Shown: positions 9,498-21,110, numbered from the stretch's first letter. The stretch: DNA of 64,000 nt from an uncultured bacterium (GCA_903908595.1 CAIVSN010000142.1:20058-84057); one strand, 5' to 3'. Numbers and translations are program-made. Notes: generated from the sequence alone by a model not told the origin.

Positions 9498-9576
9498 TGG
9501 AGCGGGGGACCGGGTTTGAACCGGCACACCCAAGGGTTGAAGCCTTAGTACACTCGCTCTTTTATGTTACCCCCGC
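9498..9576 (-). tRNA. tRNA with UCA anticodon, interpreted as tRNA-Gly(UCA) reading UGA
   Basis: GCGGGGG TA ACAT AAAAGAGCGA GTGT AC TAAGG CTTCAAC CCTTG GGTGT GCCGG TTCAAAC CCGGT CCCCCGC T CCA; 79 nt, 7-bp acceptor, anticodon loop CU-UCA-AC, encoded CCA, no long variable arm. Confidence 0.88.
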
Positions 9577-9594
9577 AAGGATTTTTGCTTGCCC

Positions 9595-9622
9595 ATTGTA
9601 TGAAAAGTCGGCAGTCTGTCAA
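9595..9622 (-). promoter_or_regulatory. Sigma70-type promoter of the tRNA-Gly(UCA)-tRNA-Gly(GCC) operon
   Basis: Minus strand TTGACA-16 nt-TACAAT about 20 bp upstream of the tRNA 5' end. Confidence 0.7.
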
Positions 9623-9673
9623 AATTGGTTGCAACGAGTTTGCGAACTTCGCGACTTGGGATACACTCCGAAC

Positions 9674-11350
9674 ATGAATTTCGACCTAACGACAGAAATC
9701 GTGGAAGCCGTAGTTTCCGATACGGAAGCCTTTACCAAGGACCAGCTCCAAGCTATTGTCCGGCGGATTTCGGCAAAATACAAAAGTGCGGATTCGCCGC
9801 CGTTGTTCCGGCTTCTGGAAACCTATCGGTCCGGGGTGAAAAAAGGGGAATACGCGAACGATACCCGGATCCTCAAACTCTTCCGCAAACGGGCCGTGAG
9901 GTCGCTTTCGGGAGTTTCCGTGATTTCGTTACTCACCAAATTCTGGGGCTGCCCCGGGAAATGCGTTTTCTGCCCCACGTTCGACCACCTCCCGAAAAGC
10001 TACGTCCCCCAGGAACCGGCGGTCATGCGGGCGGAACTCAACGAATTCGACACGGTACGGCAAATCCAGAACCGGCTCCGGTCGCTCGAAGTCACCGGGC
10101 ACACCGTTGCCAAGTGCGACGTGCGCGTTATCGGGGGAACTTGGAGCGTCTATCCTCCGGAATACCGGGAGGCCGTGATGAAAGGGATTTACGATGCGCA
10201 TACCACGTTCTCCGAATTGCGTAAATACATCGAGGAAGGCGAATCGAACGACCCCTTCTCTGGATTCAAAATCCGGAAAGGCTACGGAATGATCGCGTCG
10301 GAAACCCTGGAAGAAGCGCAAAAGCGCAATGAAAGCGCCGAATCCCGTGTCATAGGAATCGCCATCGAGACACGTCCGGACTGGATTACCCCGGATGAAG
10401 TTCGACAGCTCCGTGTCTATGGTGTCACTCGTGTCGAAATTGGCTATCAAACGACGAACGACGAGATAAACGCGCTCAATAAACGGGGGCATGGAAATAT
10501 CGAATCCATTCGCGCGACCCGGCTTCTCAAGGATGCCGGATTCAAAGTGGTAGCCCACATGATGCCGAATCTCCTTGGATCCGACCCGGACCAAGATCGG
10601 CAATCCATGCGGGAAATCTTCGACAACCCCGATTTCCGGCCGGACGAACTCAAAATCTATCCAATGGTCGTCACCGACCGATCGGAACTCACGGAAATCT
10701 GGCGGAACGGTGGCTTCACGCCCTACGACGACGAAACCCTCGTCGACCTGATGGCTGACCTGGAAGGGATGATTCCCGAATACGTCCGCCTGAACCGGAG
10801 CTACCGGGACATTCCTTCCAACATGATCCTCGCGGGATCCAAACTCTCGAACCTTCGGGAACTGACCGCTTGACGGATGAAAGAAAAAAGCATTTCCAGA
10901 AAGGACATATCGGCACGGGAAATACGCGCCAAGAAGAACGACCCACATGACGCGGTTCTGGAAATCTCGGAATACGACGCGAGCCTGGGGCACGAATTCC
11001 TCTTGCAATTCGTCGATCCCGTGGACCGGACGCTCTTCGGGCTCCTCCGGCTGAGGATCCCGAGCCAGCACTTCACCGGAGAAACCCCTATCCTCCCGGA
11101 ACTCGACGGCTGTGCCATTATCCGGGAAATCCACGTCTTCGGCGACCAACTCCCCGTCGGGGCACCGCCGGACGGCAGCGGGCAACATATGGGATTCGGG
11201 AAAAAAATGCTCGCGGAATCCGAAAAAATCATCCGGGAACGATATCCGGAAATCCGGAAAATGGCGGTCATTTCGGGTACGGGCGTCCGTCCGTACTATC
11301 GGAAATTCGGGTATGCTGACAGTGGAAGCTATCTGGTAAAACATCTGTAG
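9674..11350 (+). CDS. elp3: Elp3-family tRNA uridine(34) acetyltransferase/radical SAM protein
   Basis: Radical SAM motif CPGKCVFCPT; C-terminal GNAT domain (GFGKKMLAESEKIIRERYPEIRKMAVISGTGVRPYYRKFGY) follows in the same frame after one TGA. Confidence 0.92.
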
Positions 11351-11514
11351 AAATACGACGTCGGGCAAAATTCCACTACTCGCGTAGCCTTGGGTCGTTG
11401 CGCATTCGATTCCCTCGGCCCAAACTGCGCCGTCTTGCCCGAAAAACGAATACTCAACCACCCCGCATCGCTCGTAGGAAGGAGAGAATCGTCTATTTTT
11501 TTACCCGGAAATCC

Positions 11515-11543
11515 AAAAAAAAAGCCCCGAAGGGGCCTTTTTT
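11515..11543. terminator. Bidirectional terminator between convergent genes
   Basis: AAAAAAAAAGCCCCGAAGGGGCCTTTTTT. Confidence 0.8.
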
Positions 11544-11545
11544 CA

Positions 11546-14500
11546 CTATCTCGAAATCCTTCTGAGCGTGTACTGCTCCAGGTATTTGGAGAGGAGCGGA
11601 GGCGGGTTCTTGAACGCCCGGGTAGAGTAATTGATGGTTACCCCGGTAGAGAGCGCCGTGGAAGCCTCGTTCGCCCGGATGAACGTCCGGCTGTTCACGA
11701 GATCCGTCAGGCTCGCATACACGTTTCCATCAACGGAAAGCTGTACGGTGGAAGCGGCCGAACCGGTCATTTTCCCTTCCAGGGCCATATAGACTCAGGA
11801 AATAGTCTTTACTGTGTCCTTGACCTGAACGGAAACCCCGGAATACGTACCGGTAGCCGATGGCTTCACGATAACGAATGACCAACTCGAATTCGGGTTC
11901 GCATACGTGATATCCCCATTGATTATCAGGGTACCTTCCTCGATAATCATAGTTCCGATTCCGTCGAGGACAAGATTGCCGTTGATCGTCACGGTTCCGC
12001 TTTTGATGGAATAGATATTCGACGCGTCACCCATCTTGGCGAAGTTGGCGAAGTTGAAATCCCCCATATTGGATACGGTCACGTCAGATGTCGAACCGGC
12101 ATTGACGCTTCCGACATTTATATCGTCAGCGCTCTGGCTGCCGATGGAACCGGCCGCTCCCGAAAGGGCTACGGCGGAAGAGCTCGCGCCAGAAGTGACT
12201 ACGAAGTTGCCGGATTGGATACTGGAGAGAAAGTCTTGGGTAATGGTATTCACGCTGTAACCGACCTGGGTTCCGATATAGGCGTTTCCTCCGGCGGTAT
12301 TGCTGACGGCCTGCCGGGAAACCCGGACTTTGATCGGATCCACGAGGTATCCGACCCCCAGGGTAAAGTTGTTTTGCATTACCGCGGATCCGAAGCTGAG
12401 CGGAGGATTGACGTCATCCGAGCTCGAACCGCTCGGAATGGGAGAACTGTCTCCTGAGAATCTTTTCCCGCTTCCACCGTTAACGGAACTGACGGCTCCT
12501 CCGGCCCCGACGGTAAATACGGTTTTGTTATTGGTACAAGATACCACTCAGGAATCGAATTCCACCGTTCCGGCCCCGATACATTCGTGAGCTCAAAACG
12601 CCGTGGTGACCGATCCGTTCGGCTGGATCAACGGGGAAATGTTCGATATTTTCGCATCGTGTCCGGCAAGGATGGTAGGGAACGGCGAAGTAATCGCGAA
12701 GGAATCGCCATTTTCGAATACCGGCACGTTGTTTCCGACGATCCATTGGTAATTGTTAATCGGCAATCCCTGCGGACGGGTAGGATTCACGGGATCGTAC
12801 GAGATGATGAGCGGATTGGACCTCGGGGTGGTCGTAGTAGTGGTATTCAATTGGCAATCCGTACAGACGGCATTGTTTATCGGACCGGCGGCGGTGGAAC
12901 CCGCATCGCACGTTTCGGTGGTTTTCACGACGCAATCGTAATGATCGAATACGCTTACGGTTTGCGGAAGCCCGAGTACCATTTGGATTTCGGTGCGGTT
13001 GACCGCCGTACAAGACTGGGCTCCGGCAATTGGGACGGGGGAAGAAAACGTCTTCGTCCAGATATCCACGATTCCGTTTCCGCAATACGGATTGGATCCT
13101 CCTCCGCCACCGCCGCAGACTCCGACGCACGGAATATATCCGACGCGCTGGCGACAGCTTCCCGCATCGATGATACCCGGAGACGCTGACGGAGTTCACT
13201 GCGTAGAACCGTTGACGTAACACACGGCAATCGTATTGTTAGCGGTCGAAGTGCTGTAGCTGCAGATTCCGGTAGGACCGGTGATCGTAGTACCGTTTCC
13301 GCAGTCGATGCTGAACGGCGGATTAATACCGGCGGACGCGGTAGCCGTACAGGTCATGGCAAGCGAATAGGTTCCATTGATGCTACTTACGGGACTGAAC
13401 AGCAGGCGTTCGCAGATGGAACCCCCACCTCCGCCTCCGGAAGAAGCGGAAATACTAACCTTACAGGAAGCCGGTATGACCGATGCGGCTTCCCCGTTCA
13501 CGCTACACGAAGCGATGTTGGATCCGAAAGCGGAATAGGTACAAGTACCCGTTCTTCCGCTGATGGAAGTGCCGTTTCCACAGTCGATGCTGTACGTGGG
13601 ATTCGCTCCCGCCGCAGCGGTAGCCGCACAGGTCAGAACCGAACTGTAAGGCACGGAACTCTGGTTCGTAGTGACGGAAGACGTGAGGGTGCTGCAAAAC
13701 GAACTCGGACCGGAAGAAGTGAAGCTTGCGGCACATGGTCCACCGACATTGGACGCTCAACAGGCCCAGGTGTAGGAAGTGGTAGCGGCGACGACGATTC
13801 CCGTAAACGAACTGACCGTTACCCCGGAGAGACAGAGTCAAGTGGAAGTGGAAGTGAGCGGAGCGGGTTGCGGACCGACGGTAGTACCCGGCACGCACGT
13901 ATTGACGGTGAGGTTCGCGGTACAGAGCCCGCCGACGGCGGAGCCGTTACATCCCCAGTTATAGGTGGTTACGTTCCCTACTGTGGTCGCGGCGAACCCG
14001 TTTACGGTTTGCCCAGCCGGACAGAGCCCGGCGGTGGAAGCGGTCACGGGCGCGGTCTGCGTCCCGACGGTGGTTCCGGGGGCGCAGGCGGGGGCGGTGG
14101 TGGAGTAGTTCGCGGTACAAAGGCCGCCGACGGCGGAGGCTCAGCAGCCCCAGACGTAGGTGGTGACCGTGCCGACGGTGGAGGCGGCGAACCCGTTTAC
14201 GGTTTGCCCTGCCGGACAGAGCCCGGCGGTGGAGGCGGTCACGGGAGCCGTCTGGGCGCCCGTTACGGCTCCCGGAACGCAGGCGGGGCCGGAAGTGTTG
14301 TAGCTCGCGGTACAGAGCCCGCCGACGGCGGAGCCGTTACATCCCCAGTTATAGGTGGTGACGGTGCCGGCGGTAGTCGCGGCGAACCCGTTTACGGTTT
14401 GCCCTGCCGGACAGAGCCCGGCGGTGGAGGCGGTCACGGGAGCCGTCTGGGCGCCCGTTACGGCTCCCGGAACGCAGGCGGGGCCACTGGTTGTAACGGT

Positions 14501-16417
14501 GACATTGGCTGGATCGCTATTGTTGTTCCCGTAATTATTGAAAGGATTTTCGTTGACGTTCGCTACCGTAGCCAGATTCCGGAAAGATCCGGTGGTCGCG
14601 GTGGTCGTCGCGGGAACGGTGATATCCGGGAAATCGGCACCGGAAGAAACCGTACTCATGGAAGTACAATTGAAACCCCTTCCGGTTCGGTTGCACGTCC
14701 ATCCGAGACCGGACGGCGTTCCGACGAAATCGACGCCGTTCGGAGACGGTCCCGAATCCGAAACGGTAGTTGCCGTCGAAGCGGCGGCGGCGCCGTTGTT
14801 CGTTACCCGAATGATATAGTTGAAAGCGGTATTGATGCGGAAAGCGACGGGATACCCGTCCTGTGCGTCCTGCGAAAGGTTGTTCACGTACTTTTTGAGC
14901 GACAAATCGAAATTGGAAAGCGGGGAAGTATACGTAGCGGAACACGAACCCCCAATGCCGGAAGTCCCACAGCCCCAGGTATACGAAGTCACGTTCCCGA
15001 CGGTAGTGGACGCGAAACCGGTGACGGCTTGTCCTGCGGGACAGAGCCCGGCAGTGGAGGCGGTGATCGGCGAGGACTGCACGCCACTGGTAGATCCCGG
15101 AGTACAGGCTCCGGCGCTCGGGGAATACACCGCCTGACAGAGTCAGCCCGGAGTGCTTCCGTTACACGACCAAGTATATACGACCGTGGTTCCGACCGGG
15201 GTCGACACGAAATCCCCGACGGCCTTTCCGGCGGGACAGAGCCCGGCGGTGGAGGCGGTTACGGGATTCGTTTGGTTTCCCGTCGTGGTTCCCGGAGTAC
15301 AAGCAACCGGTACCGGGGTCGTAATGATAACGTTGGCCTCGTCGCAGTTGTTCCCTCCGAAATCATTGAGGCTCGCTTCTTCGTTGTTTCGAACGCAGGA
15401 ATAGTTCATGAGGGAACTTTCGTACGGAGCCGTGGCCCCGACCTTCGCCTTGACGGTAATGACCGGGAGATCCTGCCCGGAAGCGAATACGGTATCGGTA
15501 TAACAGCTAAAACTCGTGCTGGTGGAAGTGCAGGTCCATCCGGATCCGCCAACGGCGGAAGCAGTTCCCGGATTCTCTATCGTCACTCCGGCAGGGAAGG
15601 CTATGTCTGAAACGGTAATTCGCCCACGGGTAGATGCTCCGCCGTTGTTCCGAGCTTTGAAAGTGTAGTCGATGGATTGTCCACGGGTTACCGTAACGGG
15701 AGAACCGTTCTGGGCATCTTGTCATTGCACGTATTTCTTCAGCGAAAGGTCGAAAGCCGAGACCTTGCAGTTCGCGGGGCACGCGCTGCCGGATACGCCG
15801 TTCTGGGCACCGAGATCGCAGTCCTCCCTTGAATCCTTCACCCCGTCGCCGCACCAATTGGAGTAATAAAACACGCATTCCGAATGGGATTCCGCAGTAG
15901 CGAAAGCCGTTGCGCTCGTGAAATACGTCGCATTGTAAATGAGCTTGAAACTCGGGGTCGTCCGGCTTCCCCCCGTATTCGGACCGGAAACGAACTGGAG
16001 CCCCGTCCCAGGTGCGGATTGTACGTATTTGCTCGCGGTTTGACCCGGAGTGAGAGCGATATACCAACCCTTGGTCGGGGAATACGAGGAGAACAGGGAA
16101 CTGTTCAGTTTCCACATGTTCGCGGATTCCGCCCAAGAAAACCCGGTCTGGACGTATTCGGTCTTCACCGTTCCGGGATTGTTCGCGAAAATGGCCGTAT
16201 TTACCGATCCGGCCGTGAAGTCGTCGTACAGGTTGCCGACGTATTGCCCCTGGTAGAGGGTGTCTCACTGGAAACATTGGTTGCACGAGGATCCGGCGCT
16301 TCAAAAGGTCGAACACGACACTTCCGGATATCCGGCTCAGGCGAACGCCGAGGAGGAAGCGAACGCGCTAGCGAGAAGGAAAGCAAGGCGAAATACGAAG
16401 AGAGGGGAGGTTTTCAT
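11546..16417 (-). CDS. Large secreted surface protein (~1623 aa) with signal peptide and DUF11-like/repeat modules
   Basis: Eight track ORFs (11546..11788, 11795..12547, 12593..13069, 13196..13654, 13838..14047, 14141..15130, 15143..15586, 15722..16168) share one frame and are split only by TGA; starts MKTSPLFVFRLAFLLASAFASSSAFA(G)AGYPEVSCSTF(G)SAG; FDLSLKKYVNN...RVTNNG...VSDSG is DUF11-like. Confidence 0.8.
13870..15290 (-). repeat. In-gene repeat array, ~195-bp units, at least 5-6 modules
   Basis: Protein unit GPACVPGAVTGAQTAPVTASTAGLCPAGQTVNGFAATT.GTVTTYNWGC...; units near 14200-14290 and 14395-14490 nearly identical at DNA level. Confidence 0.75.
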
Positions 16418-16427
16418 ATGGGGCGGG

Positions 16428-16703
16428 TTATTTAATATCGAGTTGGTTGTTGATGGAATTCCGAGAATCCGGAGCGTCTACCAACAGTGGAATTTTTACG
16501 TTTTCGCCAGCCGGTTCAGAGGGCGTTACGATGCTTCATTCCGTCACGATATTGTTCGTCTTCGGCGGGTTTTGAAGCGTCTTCGGCGGGTTCTGAAGGG
16601 TTTTCGCCCCCTGATCGGCTTTGGGTTCCCGGGGAGGGGCCTTGCCGAAAGAGCAGGAGACGAGCAATGAAGCAATACACAGCGAAATGATAATTTTTTT
16701 CAT
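16428..16703 (-). CDS. Small lipoprotein
   Basis: MKKIIISLCIASLLVSCSFGKAPPREPKADQGAKTLQNPPKTLQNPPKTNNIVTE(G)SIVTPSEPAGENVKIPLLVDAPDSRNSINNQLDIK; lipobox LVSC; stop TAA. Confidence 0.65.
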
Positions 16704-16776
16704 AGTTATATATGTAATTTCATAATATGCAATACATTCGAAAAACCTAACCGGGAATATTTGCTACCTTCGAAAA

Positions 16777-19700
16777 CTAGCCGACGCCGAAAGGATCCGT
16801 AGCCGGATTCACCGGAGTACCGCCCGACCCCGGGGTCGGGGTGACGATCGGCTGGTCGAGCGTCGGAGTGCTCGTCCCACCTCCGGGACCGATTGGGGTC
16901 ACGGGAGTGCCAACCGGGCCGTCGAAGACCTCGCCACCCGGCTGGGTCGTGGGATCGGTCGGCGTTACCGGATCGGTGGGCTTCTCTATGGTAACTTTCT
17001 CCTCAACGACCGTAGTGACTTTCGGATTCGTCTCCGTTTTCTCTTCGGTACTGCGCGATGCGGTTTCGACGACTTTGGTTACCGCCCGGTTGATCACCGT
17101 TTCCGTCACGATCTGGGACAAATTGAGTCCGAAGGTACCGGATCCTACCCCGCCGGTTCCATCATACCGGTCACTGGCGGTAACGAGCGATCCGGTCGGA
17201 GTGAGATCCGAGATCGGGGTCGAGGTCTCGACGGTCCGGCCCTTCACGGTAACCAGCGGGAACGCGAGAGCGAAAACGTCGTTGAAGCAGGTGGCTCCCG
17301 GAAGCGCGGCCCGGGTAGCGAGGAATTTCGGACGGATTGCAAGATCGAGAAGTCCTTCGTACCGCTTCGGCATGGTGCCGTTCAGGAGGTATTCGCGGTA
17401 TTCTTCGGGTTTCAATTCGGTAAGATTGGCCCTTTTCAAGACCTCGTTCGCGAGATTGAGATTTTTCGCGAACGCTCCGGAATCCTCGGCATTCTTCAAT
17501 ATCATAGCCTTCATTTGCGGGCTGTCTACCGGGATAGCCGCTGCCATGACCTGCATGTCGCCGGAGAACCGGAACAGGCCGCCGAGCGTGCGCTGCTGTT
17601 TTTTCCCACCCACCGATCCGACCTGAGAAAAGCTCACGGTTCCCGCGATGTCCCGATACCCCGCACCGACGAGGCTGGAAAGGGGGGCGAGCGCTACCTT
17701 GTCGGTAGGGCTTCCCGTTTGGTTCAACCCCGACTGGATTTTGGCGTATTCGGCAACGGCGACTGCGTCCGAAGCGGGAATCGACAAGAGCTTGCGGAAC
17801 GCGGATTCGTTCTTCTTCTGTTCGGCAACCATCTGGGCATTCGTCACGTTGCTGTCTTCCCGCGTTTTCCGGCTGCCGGAAGTCACGAGGAGGAGATGGT
17901 CCAAGAACGACTTGAGGTGCCCGGTGGTATCCGGAATCTTGGTGACCTTGTCGGAGATGAATTTCAATGGCGCTCCGCCCTTCGCGAGCTCCGCCTTCGC
18001 TTCGGCGTACTTGCCCGCGATAATCAGGTTGAGCGCGGCGACCATGTGGCCGTTCGATCGGGAAAGACCGTAAATCTTCGATCGTTCGGCATCGGAAAAG
18101 GTATTTCGATCATAAATATTCCTCAGTTCGACGGCTTCTTCGGGCGTTGCGGGAATGACCGTGGAGTCTCTCGCCGCCTCCGACGCCGCCGGAACCTGGT
18201 CGATGACGATGCCCATGGTAACGATGCCTTCCCCGGTTCGGGATTCTACCTGCTGGAACCGGATCCGGTTGCCCGCTGTGGGCACGACTTCGGAGCTGCC
18301 GTTCGCGGACGGCTTCGCGACCAATCCGGATTGGAGCGACACGTGCCCGTTTTCAAGCGCGGCGGTGTCAATGAGTATCGAACCGCTTGTTCCCATCTTC
18401 AATTCCGGAATGTCTTCGATTTTCAGCTGCTTCTGGGTAAGCCTCGCTTCGAAACCGTCCTTTCCGGTTTTGGTCGCGTACCCCGCGACGTTCTGGACAT
18501 TGAGCCCGAGGAATACCGCGGCAATCCCCGGAACGAACGTCACGTTCAGTCCCGCCAGATGGAAGCCCTTGTTGCTCGCGAGCAACGCGTCCCGATAGGC
18601 GCTTTTGTACTGCGTCATGGAATTCTTGATAAGGAGCTTCCGCGCGATGGCATCGGTTTCGGGGATGCTGGCGATGGCCGCCCGGGTATCCTTGAGGAAT
18701 TTTCGCATCAGCGCGATTTCGCTCAGCAGATTGATATCTTTGGGATCTTTCTTGTTCGCCTGTCCTTCCAGGTCTGCAAGAATTTTTTCCAGTTCGGCCA
18801 CGTTCAGCTGCCCGCGGTCGTCGATATCGATTTTCTCCAAGAGGTTTTCCAATCGCACTTCCTGCTTCTCGATCGCGTTCGCCACGTCGTTCGGATTGAA
18901 ATCGAATCCGAGCGAAGGGATAGTATCGCCATTTCCCCGGAGTTCCTTGGAAAGGCCCAATCTCGCTCCGAAAACGTAATTCCCTTCGAGCTTGCCGGAC
19001 TGCAGCCGGGCATTTTCGTTCGCTACGGTAAAATTCCCGGACACGGATGCCGTAATCGGGAAAATGATCCCGTCCACCCCGGCCACGGCGCTTGCCGCGA
19101 CTCCGGCCTGGGCATTGAACCGTTCGGTCTTGACGCCGACGATGTCCTGATGGAGCCCGATAACGAGCGTCGGTTGGATTTTGGTTTCGCGGGACTTTTC
19201 GGTAGTCGTAGTGGAACCCTTGTCCGTTTGGGAAACGGAGGTCGAATCGGAAGAAGAAACCCTGGTGCTGCTGGAAGTCTGGCTTCCGCCATTGGTTTCG
19301 TTAACGGTTCGGGAAATCTCGGTGCCGGCGGAATTCTGGACGATATGGATGTTCCGAATGATGGTATTGACCGTGTTGGTGTCGGTCGTCGTGGTTCTGG
19401 TAGTAAGGGTATTGGTGTTGGATTCGACAAGATTCGTGGTCGTGTTGGTCACCTGCTCCGTAACGGCCCCGTTCACTCCGACGGACGCGAATACCTGGGG
19501 ATTGATCTCGTACACCCGGATCGCCGTCTGGTCGAGCAGGGTCTTCATGCTGCTGGAGTCGAGTTCCGGGAGCCCGGCTCCGGTAAGCTTGGCCTGGACT
19601 TTGCCGACCATGCCTTCCTGGGAGAGCTTCTCGCGGATCGCCCGGATCTGCCGAGCCTGTTCCTTGGCCTTTTCCGTTTGGTAGTTCTGGATATCCCCGG

Positions 19701-20880
19701 CAGCGTCGATTTTTCCGGCTACCGTGGTATTGGATCGTTCGACTTCGAGCAAAAATGCCCGTTGGAACGCTTCGATGAGGGATCCTCGAGTTGATTCGTC
19801 CTTCCATGAAGCCTCGACTTCCACGGGGGTTTTCCCGATTTTTTTGGAAATGAGGACATAGACGTCCTTTTCGGAACGGATCTGGGGAGCGAGCGCCTGG
19901 TAGGCCATGAGTTCCGGAGCGACCCGGAGCTGGGTATCCTTCCCGAGGCCGAACATCTTTTGGAATCCCGCAATCAGGACGTTCGAGCTGCGTTCCTTCT
20001 CATTGAAAGAAGTCAGCGTTCCGTCCCTGTTGAAGTCGAGGAGCCGGGCAAGCATCTGTTTGCCGTCGATCGTCGGGTTTTCCGAAATGGGTACGGCACG
20101 CTGGATCTTGGTACGGGCGGAGAGGTTTTTGGATAGCTTTTCGTCTTTCAGCGCATCGCGCAATTCGAGGATCGCGAGGAGTTCCAGGGTGGAATAGTTA
20201 TTTTCCCTGTTTCCGAAACGGCTCTTGCCCACGTATCCGTTGGCATCGAGCAACCTCGTAAGTGGCGACTCTTTGCTGGCATCGGGGAAATACGCGTCGT
20301 TGGTGGAAAAAATCTCGAACTTCGCCCGGTTTTTCAGAAGGATATCCAGCGCGTCGTTAAAATTGATCCGGTCGTCGAACCTGGCCCGGAGCTGGGTCAC
20401 CATGGCTTCGGTTTCGCTGACGGAAACTTTGAGATCGGCCGATTGCGGAGGGGCTTCCGCCACGATGGCTTTGGCATCGGCGGCCTTTTGCCGTTGGATC
20501 GGAGCGGCTTCGGCACGTACAGTCTGAAGGGCGGCGGCGGCTTTGGAATCCCCGGTCGATGCGGCCTTCGTCGCGCCGGCCTGCAAGTTGGCCGTTCTCT
20601 TTTGGGCGACAGCCGCTATCTGCCGGCGGGCCGCGCTTTCGAACGCGGCTGCCTGCTCTTTCAGGTAATCGCCCAGAAGCTGGTTCGTTACTTCCGCATT
20701 GGAAGCGACCCTGGCGAGCATGGCTTTCTGGTCGGCCAATCTCGCGGCAATAGCATCGAAGTCCTCTTGGGAAATCTTCAATTTGTCCTGCTTGAGACGC
20801 TGTTCGAACTCGTCAAGCGTCGTCGGGTTGATGTCGGGCGTCTGAGATTTGATCTCGAGAGTGGGAGTAGATTTTGTCAT
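16777..20880 (-). CDS. Very large uncharacterised protein, 1367 aa, no in-frame TGA
   Basis: Single uninterrupted ORF with Ala-rich coiled-coil-like N-terminus and Pro/Gly/Thr-rich C-terminus. Confidence 0.75.
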   Translation of the reverse strand: MTKSTPTLEIKSQTPDINPTTLDEFEQRLKQDKLKISQEDFDAIAARLADQKAMLARVASNAEVTNQLLGDYLKEQAAAFESAARRQIAAVAQKRTANLQAGATKAASTGDSKAAAALQTVRAEAAPIQRQKAADAKAIVAEAPPQSADLKVSVSETEAMVTQLRARFDDRINFNDALDILLKNRAKFEIFSTNDAYFPDASKESPLTRLLDANGYVGKSRFGNRENNYSTLELLAILELRDALKDEKLSKNLSARTKIQRAVPISENPTIDGKQMLARLLDFNRDGTLTSFNEKERSSNVLIAGFQKMFGLGKDTQLRVAPELMAYQALAPQIRSEKDVYVLISKKIGKTPVEVEASWKDESTRGSLIEAFQRAFLLEVERSNTTVAGKIDAAGDIQNYQTEKAKEQARQIRAIREKLSQEGMVGKVQAKLTGAGLPELDSSSMKTLLDQTAIRVYEINPQVFASVGVNGAVTEQVTNTTTNLVESNTNTLTTRTTTTDTNTVNTIIRNIHIVQNSAGTEISRTVNETNGGSQTSSSTRVSSSDSTSVSQTDKGSTTTTEKSRETKIQPTLVIGLHQDIVGVKTERFNAQAGVAASAVAGVDGIIFPITASVSGNFTVANENARLQSGKLEGNYVFGARLGLSKELRGNGDTIPSLGFDFNPNDVANAIEKQEVRLENLLEKIDIDDRGQLNVAELEKILADLEGQANKKDPKDINLLSEIALMRKFLKDTRAAIASIPETDAIARKLLIKNSMTQYKSAYRDALLASNKGFHLAGLNVTFVPGIAAVFLGLNVQNVAGYATKTGKDGFEARLTQKQLKIEDIPELKMGTSGSILIDTAALENGHVSLQSGLVAKPSANGSSEVVPTAGNRIRFQQVESRTGEGIVTMGIVIDQVPAASEAARDSTVIPATPEEAVELRNIYDRNTFSDAERSKIYGLSRSNGHMVAALNLIIAGKYAEAKAELAKGGAPLKFISDKVTKIPDTTGHLKSFLDHLLLVTSGSRKTREDSNVTNAQMVAEQKKNESAFRKLLSIPASDAVAVAEYAKIQSGLNQTGSPTDKVALAPLSSLVGAGYRDIAGTVSFSQVGSVGGKKQQRTLGGLFRFSGDMQVMAAAIPVDSPQMKAMILKNAEDSGAFAKNLNLANEVLKRANLTELKPEEYREYLLNGTMPKRYEGLLDLAIRPKFLATRAALPGATCFNDVFALAFPLVTVKGRTVETSTPISDLTPTGSLVTASDRYDGTGGVGSGTFGLNLSQIVTETVINRAVTKVVETASRSTEEKTETNPKVTTVVEEKVTIEKPTDPVTPTDPTTQPGGEVFDGPVGTPVTPIGPGGGTSTPTLDQPIVTPTPGSGGTPVNPATDPFGVG

Positions 20881-20942
20881 AAAAAAAGTGGATTACCCCC
20901 ACACCTTGCCACATATGCGAAAAAAATGCAAAAAAAGCGGAT

Positions 20943-21110
20943 ATATCCAACGGGAATTGGTTTTCGGTATTTTACGGCCACAGATTCGGAATAGATTTTA
21001 TTTTTCTTCTTTCGGGAGCTTATCGGGAATAAGTGACCGAAGAAAAAAATAAAAGATGTCCGAAGATGTGGCTGGAAAAACCGGGAAACCAATTCCCGTT
21101 GGGTATATAT
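20943..21110. repeat. E1 palindromic repeat, copy A
   Basis: tatatCCAACGGGAATTGGTTTTCGGTATTTTACGG...CCGGGAAACCAATTCCCGTTGGgtata with internal stem TTTATTTTTCTTCTTTCGG..CCGAAGAAAAAAATAAA. Confidence 0.85.

Noticed and set aside
9498-9576. UCA-anticodon tRNA as selenocysteine tRNA
   Set aside because: 79 nt, 7-bp acceptor, 5-bp T stem and short variable region; tRNA-Sec is longer with extended acceptor/variable arms. UGA is also far too frequent, and no selA/selB seen.
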